A DNA stretch of 16,646 bases, taken from F23-B02 sp963620985 (GTDB lineage: Bacteria > Bacillota > Clostridia > Oscillospirales > Oscillospiraceae). Both the position numbers and the translations under genes were made by a program. Under the pieces are notes generated by a model that saw only the letters and a program-made list of their open reading frames with translations, searched no databases and was not told the origin of the DNA. The stretch covers positions 1 to 16,646 of the forward strand of contig CAVFCI010000044.1 in NCBI GenBank assembly GCA_963620985.1. Reading direction: 5' to 3'. Positions 9,425 through 15,312 of the stretch are shown in pieces; positions within the stretch are counted from its first letter, which is position 1; the number at the start of each line of letters is the position of its first letter.

Positions 9425-9449
9425 GCGCCCGCCCCGGGGGGGCGGACGC
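9425..9449 (-). other. Strong GC hairpin between the Maff2 and virB6 genes
   Basis: An 11-bp stem with one G-T wobble (GCGTCCGCCCC / GGGGCGGGCGC on the minus strand) and a 3-base loop. It is not followed by a T run, so it is not a classical terminator. It lies just downstream of the small pilin-like gene and just upstream of the virB6 ribosome binding site. It may stabilise the 3' end of the Maff2 message or slow ribosome access to virB6. The structure is read directly; the role is inferred. Confidence 0.55.
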
Positions 9450-9471
9450 CGCGAAGGATTCTTGCGGGCGA

Positions 9472-9687
9472 TTAACCGAACAGGCCGGAGAGCAGGGGAA
9501 CGAGAATGACGCCGATGAGCGCCACGCCGCTGCCCGCCATGAGCTGTTTCATGCCCTGCGATTTTGCGCCCGGGTTATCGTTTCCGTAGCCTTCCAGCAG
9601 GTTGATGGCTCCCCAGATGCCGAGGCCGGCACCGAGGGCGATGACGAGGGTCTGGAGAACGCCGACAGCAGAGTTGAAAAATTCCAT
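9472..9687 (-). CDS. Maff2 family small membrane protein (VirB2-like candidate)
   Basis: A 71-residue protein with two hydrophobic helices (about 9-31, VLQTLVIALGAGLGIWGAIN, and 49-69, MAGSGVALIGVILVPLLSGL). They are separated by a short polar loop with NDNPGAKSQGMKQL. This is the usual form of Maff2-family mobile element proteins, found just before the VirB6 gene in CTn-type ICEs. Two helices joined by a small loop resemble VirB2/TrbC pilins, so it may be the major channel or surface subunit; that is inferred. The ATG at 9687 has no recognisable Shine-Dalgarno, unlike almost every neighbour, and is preceded by a 217-base leader. Confidence 0.88.
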   Translation of the reverse strand: MEFFNSAVGVLQTLVIALGAGLGIWGAINLLEGYGNDNPGAKSQGMKQLMAGSGVALIGVILVPLLSGLFG

Positions 9688-9746
9688 ATTTGTGTTGCCG
9701 GAATCATTGGGTATTGGTTGTGTTGAAATCTCGCGGATACAGCAGG

Positions 9747-9785
9747 AGCCGGAGCGAAAGCTGCGATGCAGCCCCGATTCCGGCT
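9747..9785 (-). other. Nested stem-loop in the Maff2 leader
   Basis: On the minus strand AGCCGGA pairs with TCCGGCT (7 bp), enclosing a second stem GCTGC / GCAGC with a 3-base loop. An AAAGGAG sequence (9786-9792) abuts the 5' side of the outer stem but has no suitably spaced start codon. This structured leader lies between the virD4 terminator-like hairpin and the Maff2 start. Any regulatory role is inferred. Confidence 0.4.
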
Positions 9786-9867
9786 TCTCCTTTCAAATTT
9801 TCGTTCGTGGATTCGTTCCGACCCTGCAAGCGAGGAGGCGTCTTTTCTCATCTGTCTGGATCTATAT

Positions 9868-9898
9868 GAAAAGCCGCCGCATAGTTGGCGGCGGGCTT
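9868..9898 (-). terminator. Rho-independent terminator or attenuator after virD4
   Basis: On the minus strand AAGCC(C)GCCGC pairs with GCGGCGGCTT: 10 bp with one bulged C and a 7-base loop. It is followed by TTTTCAT, sharing the first T bases with the stem. It starts a few bases after the virD4 stop. The T run is short, so partial read-through into the downstream channel genes is likely. Confidence 0.6.
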
Positions 9899-9904
9899 GT
9901 GCGC

Positions 9905-11665
9905 TCAGACGCGGCCCGCGTCGAACACCTCGTAGACCTCATCCGCTTTCGGCACCAGCCTTGTGGAGAGATACTTTTCGATATCGAAGGCGTTCCTTGG
10001 GTTCGCGTCCGACAGATACTTATAATTGGGGTGACGGGTGATGTCGTACTTATCCGAGAGGAAGGGGCGCACGCCCCGAAGCTGCAAGATGCACTTGCCG
10101 CCGTCCAGCACCGCCAGCTCGTCTATCGTGGCAAGGTCTTTGCCCAGCTTCTGATAGTTCAGGCTGTGGGACACCTCCCGTCCACGGCTCTCACCGGTAT
10201 TGAAGGTGTCGATGGTCTCTTTCCCCAGCGCCTGATTCAGCTCCTTCAGCGTACCGGGCTCCTTGCCGCCTAAAAAGATGGAGCTGTCGCAGTTGCCGAT
10301 GATGGTGTCGGCGTTGTCCTTGTACAAAGCCTTTAGCTGGCTTTGGGCTTGCAGCACCAGACAGGCGGAAATCTCGCGGCTGCGGATGGTAGCCATGAGC
10401 TTTTCCAGGTTCGGTATCTGCCCGATGTTGGCGCACTCGTCGATGAGGCAGCGCACATGGACGGGGAGCCTGCCGCCGTACACGTCGTCGGCCTTTTCAC
10501 ACAGCAGGTTGAATAACTGGCTGTAAATCATGGAAATGAGGAAGTTGAAGGTGCTGTCGGTGTCGCTCATGATGAGAAACAGCGCCGTTTTCCGGTCGCC
10601 CAGGGTGTCCAGCTCCAGCTCGTCGTACATGGTGATCTCCCACAGCTCCTGGATATCGAAGGGCGCAAGGCGCGCGCCGCAGGAAATATTGATCGACTTA
10701 GCTGTTTTGCCCGCCGCTAATTTGTATTTTTTATATTGCCGCACGGCGAAGTGATTCGGCTCACGGCTTGCCAGCTCCTTAAAGGCCAGATCCACGTTGT
10801 TCTCAAAGGTCTCATCGTCCTCGCGCACCTCCATGGCGTTGATGAACTCGATGAGCGTGGCGAAGTTCTGTTCCTCCTCGGGGGCTTCGTAATGGATATA
10901 GCCGATGAGCGCCGTGTAGAGCAGTGTCTCGGCCTTCTGCCAGAAGTCGTCCCCGGATTTCCCGTCCCCCTTGGTGTTGGCGATGAGGGTCGTGACCAGC
11001 TTCAAAATATCCTTCTCACTGTGGATATACGCAAAGGGGTTGTAGTGGTGGGACTTCTTGAAGTTGATGGAATTGAATATCTTCACCTTATAGCCATTAC
11101 GAAGCATGAGCTTTCCGCACTCCACGGCGATGCTGCCTTTCGGGTCAGTCACCACATACGAGGAATGGAGCTGCATGAGGTTGGGCTTGATGAAAAACCT
11201 CGTCTTGCCGCTGCCGGAGCCGCCCACCACCAGCACGTTTTTGTTCCGCGCCGTCTTGGGGTCTTTGGGACGGTTGGACATCATGAGCCGCTCGGTCTGG
11301 GTGAGAATGACGTTGTTCTCAAACTTCGGATCGACATAGGGGGCGATATCCTCGGGCCTGCCCCAACGGGCAGAGCCGTATTCCAGATTCTTGCGGAATT
11401 TCTTGGCGTTCTTGCCTTTGACGTACACGATAAGACGAATGAGCAGGGCGGCTGCAACGCCCACGCACAGGTCGATGGGGTAGAAGCTGGGCAGCGCCGA
11501 TTGGAACGCGGCGGCGAAGCCCTCCATGAGGTGCAGCGCCTTTCCCGAGAAATCCATGCCGGGGGCAAGCCTCCACGCCTGCCCCAGCTTGGTGGCAAAG
11601 AGGGCGATAAAGACATACGGTATATTGGGCAGCACCAGCTTTTTGATATGCAGCGGCTTTTTCAT
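9905..11665 (-). CDS. virD4: VirD4-like type IV coupling protein, CD1115 family
   Basis: The coupling ATPase that brings the relaxase-DNA complex to the secretion channel. The 586-residue protein has two N-terminal hydrophobic segments (about 11-27 and 62-82). Walker A GGSGSGKT lies at 148-155, within VLVVGGSGSGKTRFFIKPN, followed by VVTDPKGSIAVECGKLML (171-188), typical of VirD4/TraG. Walker B VRCLIDE (404-410) is followed by CANIGQIPNLEKLMATIRSR. The ATG at 11665 overlaps the stop of the PcfB gene (ATGA), a pairing also seen for PcfB and the coupling protein PcfC in enterococcal plasmid pCF10. Length and motifs are complete, so it is likely functional. A terminator-like hairpin follows the stop. 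Confidence 0.97.
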   Translation of the reverse strand: MKKPLHIKKLVLPNIPYVFIALFATKLGQAWRLAPGMDFSGKALHLMEGFAAAFQSALPSFYPIDLCVGVAAALLIRLIVYVKGKNAKKFRKNLEYGSARWGRPEDIAPYVDPKFENNVILTQTERLMMSNRPKDPKTARNKNVLVVGGSGSGKTRFFIKPNLMQLHSSYVVTDPKGSIAVECGKLMLRNGYKVKIFNSINFKKSHHYNPFAYIHSEKDILKLVTTLIANTKGDGKSGDDFWQKAETLLYTALIGYIHYEAPEEEQNFATLIEFINAMEVREDDETFENNVDLAFKELASREPNHFAVRQYKKYKLAAGKTAKSINISCGARLAPFDIQELWEITMYDELELDTLGDRKTALFLIMSDTDSTFNFLISMIYSQLFNLLCEKADDVYGGRLPVHVRCLIDECANIGQIPNLEKLMATIRSREISACLVLQAQSQLKALYKDNADTIIGNCDSSIFLGGKEPGTLKELNQALGKETIDTFNTGESRGREVSHSLNYQKLGKDLATIDELAVLDGGKCILQLRGVRPFLSDKYDITRHPNYKYLSDANPRNAFDIEKYLSTRLVPKADEVYEVFDAGRV

Positions 11666-12153
11666 AGCTCCAGCCCCTTGTCCTTGTTGCGCACCCTGGT
11701 CACGTCCCTTGCAATTTCCGGCGCACGGAGCGCTCTGAGCATCCGGATGACGGACGGCTTCTCCTTTGCTTTTGCCTTCTTCCCGGTGTACTCGGTAAAG
11801 GCGGCGGTGAGCGCGTCCGCATCCCGCGCCTTGAAAAAGACGAGATACCTGGGGATCTCGCCGGTTTTGTCCTTCTTGATGGCGTAGTCCACGCCGTACT
11901 TGCGCGCCACACGGTCAAAGCCCTTGATGTTCCGCTCCGTGACCTCAATGTTGGACACGCCCTGGTTCTGACCGACAAGCTGCTTCACCGTCTGCTTGCC
12001 GGTGGGCTTTTCAGGCGCGGCACGCGCCTTTGCCAGCTTCTTCTCCTTGCGGCTGGCGAGGTATTTGAGGATGACGGCCTTTAACAGCCGTGCCGTGAGC
12101 TTGGTTGCGCTGATGACCAGCGTGACCGCTCTGTTTTCGACTTCCTCCTGCAT
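11662..12153 (-). CDS. pcfB: PcfB family (DUF3801) conjugation protein
   Basis: A 163-residue basic protein. The N-terminus (MQEEVENRAVTLVISATKLT) and the central block (KGFDRVARKYGVDYAIKKDK, then YLVFFKARDADALTAAFTEY) are those of PcfB/DUF3801 proteins. These are encoded directly upstream of VirD4-type coupling proteins in Gram-positive conjugative elements and are thought to help load the transfer complex. The start ATG at 12153 lies 8 bases after AAAGGAGG. The stop overlaps the virD4 start by four bases (ATGA), pointing to coupled translation. The Lys/Ala-rich segments (residues 31-50 and 124-131) may contact nucleic acid; that is inferred. Confidence 0.9.
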   Translation of the reverse strand: MQEEVENRAVTLVISATKLTARLLKAVILKYLASRKEKKLAKARAAPEKPTGKQTVKQLVGQNQGVSNIEVTERNIKGFDRVARKYGVDYAIKKDKTGEIPRYLVFFKARDADALTAAFTEYTGKKAKAKEKPSVIRMLRALRAPEIARDVTRVRNKDKGLEL

Positions 12154-12192
12154 GGGTCATTCCTCCTTTCCCGCATACTCCTCAAAGCGCCG

Positions 12193-12807
12193 TCATCGCT
12201 CTGTCACCGGAGCGCTCTTGCCTTTGCCCGCAGCCTTGGCGGGCTCGGTGGGGATCGCCATAATCTTGCTGCCCATCTTCAAAAAGGCTTCCGGCTGACG
12301 GAACTTTTCCTCGTATTTCTGTTGCAGCTCCTTCGGCAGAGACGCAAAGTTCTCATCCCCCAGACCGCAGAGGAAGAATTTACCGGCCACAATATCGTAG
12401 ATATCGCCGTCCCCGTCCCGCAGGGCGCGGTTCAGGGGCTTGCCCTCCAGCTTGGCTTCCTCCCCGCAGATCAGCGCCACGGGGTCGTCATATGGGTAAA
12501 CCGCTTCGATATAGCCGTCCACCGCCTTCTGCAAGGAGGCAAGGTCGGAGCCGATGCGCTCCACGCGCGGGTACTGACCCGGCTCCACCATGAGCACCTC
12601 GAGGGTGTCGTCCTGCGCTCTTTCGGCGGATATTTCCCTGCCGTCATTGCTCTCGAACTCCACCTCCACAAAATTGTCCGCATCCAGAATATGATCCCCG
12701 GCGTGCCACTGGTCGCTTACCATCTGTTGGGCTTCCTCTTTGGAAGAAGCCTCCACGGACACGGTGAGCTTCAGCGTTTCGGTGATGGTCACGTCAAATT
12801 CCTTCAT
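12193..12807 (-). CDS. DpnD/PcfM-like domain fused to DUF3846
   Basis: A 204-residue soluble acidic protein. Residues 1-60 (MKEFDVTITETLKLTVSVEA, then EEAQQMVSDQW) match the DpnD/PcfM-like domain. Residues 70-185 match DUF3846 (YPRVERIGSDLASLQKAVDG, YIEAVYPYDDPVALICGEEA, GKPLNRALRDGDGDIYDIVAG). Both occur in Clostridia ICEs and conjugative plasmids; biochemical functions are not established. The ATG at 12807 lies 8 bases after GGGAGG and overlaps the upstream gene's end by 14 bases. The C-terminal ~20 residues are a basic Ala/Lys-rich tail. An accessory role in transfer or in defence against host systems is speculative. Confidence 0.82.
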   Translation of the reverse strand: MKEFDVTITETLKLTVSVEASSKEEAQQMVSDQWHAGDHILDADNFVEVEFESNDGREISAERAQDDTLEVLMVEPGQYPRVERIGSDLASLQKAVDGYIEAVYPYDDPVALICGEEAKLEGKPLNRALRDGDGDIYDIVAGKFFLCGLGDENFASLPKELQQKYEEKFRQPEAFLKMGSKIMAIPTEPAKAAGKGKSAPVTER

Positions 12808-13051
12808 GCGCGCCGCCTCCCTCGTCGGTCTCCTCCGAAAAAAGCGGAAGAAAAAACGCTGCCAATGCTTTTACCGCCGCTTCCGCTTCTTCGGCGGTCG
12901 GGCCGATCTGTTCGCCACCGTCCTCCGCATTCGGCGCAGCCTCATGCAGTGCTTCGAGGGCGTCGTCGAAATTGTCGTCATACACGCCGCACTCGTTGCA
13001 GCAGTCGCAGTGGATGTGTACGTCGCCGTAGATGTTGATGGTTACGTTCAT
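12794..13051 (-). CDS. Small CDCCNEC-motif protein, 85 aa, hypothetical
   Basis: The protein starts MNVTINIYGDVHIHCDCCNE and has a compact His/Cys cluster (H12, H14, C15, C17, C18, C21) that could bind a metal ion. An acidic middle follows, then a hydrophobic helix (VKALAAFFLPLF, about 60-71). I do not recognise a named family. ATG at 13051 was chosen because it follows AAAGGCAGG. The frame stays open upstream into parB, but that extension is low-complexity antisense-like sequence. It lies 17 bases after parB and overlaps the DpnD/DUF3846 gene by 14 bases, so it belongs to the same operon. Moderate confidence that it is expressed; function unknown. Confidence 0.65.
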   Translation of the reverse strand: MNVTINIYGDVHIHCDCCNECGVYDDNFDDALEALHEAAPNAEDGGEQIGPTAEEAEAAVKALAAFFLPLFSEETDEGGGAHEGI

Positions 13052-13068
13052 GGATAAACCTGCCTTTC

Positions 13069-13941
13069 TCAGCGCTCGTTCCGGCGCTGCTGTTTTTTCT
13101 GCCACTGCTCCAGCAGCTTGATGATGGTTTGCTGCATTTGCAGGGGCGTGTAGCTTCGGGGGAAATATTTGCGGAGGGTATCGCTGCTCAGCGTGATGCG
13201 CTCCTGTTCCTCCTTCTTTTCCTCGGACATGATGGAGCGCATGGCGTCCTTCGTGCATTTTCCCTCACGGCTGAGCTTCTTGAGCCGCTGTGCCTGGGAA
13301 AGCGAGGGCGTGTTCTGGGAATAGTCCATTGCGTCCAGAAACTGCTTTTGCTCATCGCGGGTGAGGTATGACAGCTCCACGGCGGGGCTGAATGCGATCT
13401 CCTTGCTGTCCACCTTTTTCTGCACCTCCGGCAGAAGCTCGGTGAGACGGATATAGCGTTGCACTTGTGTCTTACTTTCACCTGCATCTTCTGCAACCTT
13501 TTGGATGGATTTTTTGGAATCTAACTTGTGCCCAACTTGGTCACAAGTTAAATCCACCCGCTTCCCCTGATGCTTCAGCGCTTCCAGCTTCATTTTGTAC
13601 GCCTGCGCCCGTTCCATGGGGCTGATGGTTTCCCGCTGCAAGTTGCTGTCCACCATGAGGATCACCGCCTCGTCGTCGTCAAGATTGCGGACGATGGCCG
13701 GTATGGTTTTCAGCCCCGCAAGGTCTGCGGCATGGAGCCGCCTGTGTCCGGCTACCATCTCGTATCCGCCCTCCGGGGCGGGGCGGATGATGGCGGGGTT
13801 GAGAACGCCCACCTGCATGATGCTGTCGATGGTCTGCTGCATGAGCTCGTCGTCCGTCACCTTGAAGGGGTGGTTCTTGAAGGGACGAATCTCTGACAGC
13901 GGTATCTGCTGTACCTGTTCGTTGGGTTTCTGTTTCGGCAC
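13069..13941 (-). CDS. parB: ParB/Spo0J-family partition protein
   Basis: A DNA-binding, probably CTP-dependent partition protein of about 290 residues. The N-terminal ParB domain has IPLSEIRPFKNHPFKV, the GHRRLHAADL box (about 65-74) and SNLQRETISPMERAQAY (about 99-115). A helix-turn-helix follows (about 145-169, IQKVAEDAGESKTQVQRYIR). The C-terminus is basic (WQKKQQRRNER). GTG at 13941 was chosen because TCAGGAGGTG lies 10 bases upstream; the longer ATG start at 13968 would put that Shine-Dalgarno inside the gene. No parA or soj gene is adjacent, so it may use a host ParA or act in plasmid-like maintenance or regulation. It follows the replication initiator gene after a hairpin. Confidence 0.93.
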   Translation of the reverse strand: MPKQKPNEQVQQIPLSEIRPFKNHPFKVTDDELMQQTIDSIMQVGVLNPAIIRPAPEGGYEMVAGHRRLHAADLAGLKTIPAIVRNLDDDEAVILMVDSNLQRETISPMERAQAYKMKLEALKHQGKRVDLTCDQVGHKLDSKKSIQKVAEDAGESKTQVQRYIRLTELLPEVQKKVDSKEIAFSPAVELSYLTRDEQKQFLDAMDYSQNTPSLSQAQRLKKLSREGKCTKDAMRSIMSEEKKEEQERITLSSDTLRKYFPRSYTPLQMQQTIIKLLEQWQKKQQRRNER

Positions 13942-13968
13942 GGTCGCATCACCTCCTGAAAATGCCAA

Positions 13969-13992
13969 AGCCGCAGGCGGCGGCCTGCGGCT
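13969..13992 (-). terminator. Hairpin between repA and parB, terminator-like
   Basis: A perfect 9-bp GC-rich stem (AGCCGCAGG / CCTGCGGCT) with a 6-base loop begins at the last base of the repA stop codon. On the minus strand only three T bases follow, so it is a weak terminator or an mRNA-processing and stability element rather than a strong stop. Confidence 0.45.
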
Positions 13993-14927
13993 CAGATGAA
14001 GCCCTCCGACATATCGTGGCTCACAAGGCTTCGGTAGTAGTTCCCGATGGTCAGAGGGGCGTTATACAGCGTGGCTAAAAGATACTGGCGCATATTGCGG
14101 ATGCGGGTGGTGTTTTCCTTCAGCCCGCCCACCACAAAGCGGATGTGCTCGCTGTTCAGCTTCAAAAACTGGCTCCTGACCACCTCGGCGGGCTTATCGT
14201 CGCCGGAAATGCGGACGTAGCTTTTCGTCGTACAGACCACATCCACCAGCAGCTCCAGGATTTCTTCCAGCGTGTCCTGCTCGTATGGATAGTCTGTCAG
14301 GAGTGCGTCGTAGGCGATGTTCTCCGCAATAAGCTCTCTGTACTGCTCTCTCAGAGCCGCTTCGTTTCCTTTCGTTTCCCGCCCGTGATCCCTCCTGAAC
14401 GAAGTGAAGGGAAAGGAATCAGTATCACTAAAATCAGTATCATTCTTATCAGTATTATTAGATCGTGATTTTAACGATTCTTGATCCGTGATTTTCACTG
14501 CTCCTGAATCGTGATTTTCACGGTTCTGGAATCGTGATTCCGGGGAGGGCGCGGTGCTGCCCGATGCGTTATCCACATCCTTCTCCACAAAGTTTTTGAC
14601 GTAGATGAGGTTGGGCTTGCCCAGCCCCTGTCTCTTGCGCTCGATGAGGCGGCATTTGTTCTCCAGCTCATGCAGCAGCTTTCCGGCCTTCTGGTCGGCG
14701 CAGCCCAGGGCGGTCATGACCTCCTCGATGGTGAAGATGATATACACACGCCCCGCCCGATCCAGCCAGCCGTTCTTGCAGCTCAGGCTCATGCGGTCAA
14801 GGAGCAGACCGTAGAGCACCTTGGCTTCTGCGGAAACGCTTCTGAACCGTTCCTCCGTGAACAGCACCTTGGGGATGCGGTAAAAGAAGAACTGTTCCGC
14901 TTCCGCACCGTAGAAATAGTCATACAT
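13992..14927 (-). CDS. repA: RepA_N-like replication initiator protein A with DUF6017-type C-terminus
   Basis: A plasmid-type replication initiator. The N-terminal ~115 residues are a winged-helix RepA_N domain: YDYFYGAEAEQFFFYRIPKV, FTEERFRSVSAEAKVLYGLL, then GRVYIIFTIEEVMTALGCAD. A polar, low-complexity linker rich in Ser/Asn/Asp follows (about 119-186). A C-terminal domain (about 190-311, LREQYRELIAENIAYDALL through NYYRSLVSHDMSEGFI) is typical of initiators in Clostridia ICEs. The DNA of the linker carries iteron-like repeats. The start is uncertain. ATG at 14927 is 13 bases after AAGGAG. GTG at 14939 gives four more residues but sits one base from the Shine-Dalgarno. The gene overlaps the end of the upstream cysteine-rich gene. 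The family call is strong. Confidence 0.93.
   Translation of the reverse strand: MYDYFYGAEAEQFFFYRIPKVLFTEERFRSVSAEAKVLYGLLLDRMSLSCKNGWLDRAGRVYIIFTIEEVMTALGCADQKAGKLLHELENKCRLIERKRQGLGKPNLIYVKNFVEKDVDNASGSTAPSPESRFQNRENHDSGAVKITDQESLKSRSNNTDKNDTDFSDTDSFPFTSFRRDHGRETKGNEAALREQYRELIAENIAYDALLTDYPYEQDTLEEILELLVDVVCTTKSYVRISGDDKPAEVVRSQFLKLNSEHIRFVVGGLKENTTRIRNMRQYLLATLYNAPLTIGNYYRSLVSHDMSEGFI
14418..14459 (-). repeat. Three 15-bp-spaced repeats in the repA linker
   Basis: ATCAGTATYAYT occurs at 14418-14429, 14433-14444 and 14448-14459, with a period of exactly 15 bp. The period is a multiple of three and encodes a 5-residue Asp/Thr/Ser repeat (NTDKN, DTDFS, DTDSF). The repeat may therefore act at protein or DNA level. 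It lies directly beside the 23-bp repeats and is AT-rich, as expected beside an origin. Confidence 0.7.
14461..14543 (-). repeat. Four 23-bp iterons inside repA, candidate replication origin
   Basis: CGTGATT occurs at 14464, 14487, 14510 and 14533, exactly 23 bp apart. The flanks are similar too (minus-strand consensus AAATCACGATTC, first copy to last). Because 23 is not a multiple of three, the copies are translated in different frames (Glu-Ser-Arg, Asn-His-Asp, Ile-Thr-Asp). The conservation is therefore in DNA, not protein. In RepA_N plasmids such as pAD1 and pSK41 the origin is known to lie within the rep gene. I infer that these are initiator-binding iterons for plasmid-like replication of the excised element. 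Confidence 0.75.
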
Positions 14928-15219
14928 GGCTTCTGTCACGCTCCTTTGGAAGCCCTGCGGCGCGCATGACCTCTTTGGTACACCATCCGATGCAGGGGGC
15001 AGCCCTTCCGTAGGGACAGCCCTCGCACTCCGAAACGGGAGCGGCGCTGTCCGCAGCTGCTTCGTAAACTTGTTCTATGCCGTTCCGTCTTGCGGGCTTC
15101 TGCGGGACGGGACAGCAGCAGCCGTCCGGGTAGACGCAGCCCTTTAGCTTCCCTTTCCGGTACAGGCAGTACCGGCAGTCATATACGTTGTAGCCCCATG
15201 ACTTCCCGTATGCTTTCAC
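14920..15219 (-). CDS. Cysteine-rich small protein, 99 aa, hypothetical
   Basis: Ten cysteines in 99 residues form two groups: CX2C...C...CCC (C15, C18, C28, C34-36) and CX2CX7CX3C (C65, C68, C76, C80). The pattern suggests zinc or iron-sulphur binding. The start is MKAYGKSWGYNVYDCRYCLY from a GTG at 15219, seven bases after AAGGAGG. I recognise it only as a protein that commonly sits upstream of the replication initiator in this type of ICE. It ends eight bases inside repA, counting from the ATG at 14927, so the two are probably co-translated. A role in replication control or DNA binding is a guess. Confidence 0.8.
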   Translation of the reverse strand: MKAYGKSWGYNVYDCRYCLYRKGKLKGCVYPDGCCCPVPQKPARRNGIEQVYEAAADSAAPVSECEGCPYGRAAPCIGWCTKEVMRAAGLPKERDRSHV

Positions 15220-15249
15220 AATAACACCTCCTTCGCCCGCATCTGGGCA

Positions 15250-15303
15250 TAAAAATAGCGCGCCTGCCGACCCAAGCGCTACTTTGGGTAACAGACGCGC
15301 TAT
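15250..15303 (-). terminator. Large terminator or attenuator hairpin after the HTH gene
   Basis: On the minus strand ATAGCGCGTCTG pairs with CAGGCGCGCTAT (12 bp, one mismatch). This encloses a second stem ACCCAA / TTGGGT and is followed by a run of T bases (TTTTTATG). It starts about ten bases after the stop of the helix-turn-helix gene and ends just upstream of the cysteine-rich gene's ribosome binding site. It probably stops or attenuates transcription before the replication block. Confidence 0.7.
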
Positions 15304-15312
15304 GTACTGTTT

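Noticed and set aside
9549..9851. Minus-strand open frame across the Maff2 leader
   Set aside because: Arg/Ser/Pro-rich, overlaps the Maff2 gene in another frame and lacks a suitably placed ribosome binding site.
13052..13258. Upstream extension of the small CDCCNEC protein into parB
   Set aside because: The extension is His/Ala/Pro-rich shadow of the parB 3' end; the internal ATG at 13051 follows a purine-rich site and begins the structured sequence.
14418..14543. A CRISPR-like array
   Set aside because: Repeats are about 7-12 bp at 15 or 23 bp periods inside a coding gene, far too short for CRISPR repeats and spacers, and no cas genes are present.
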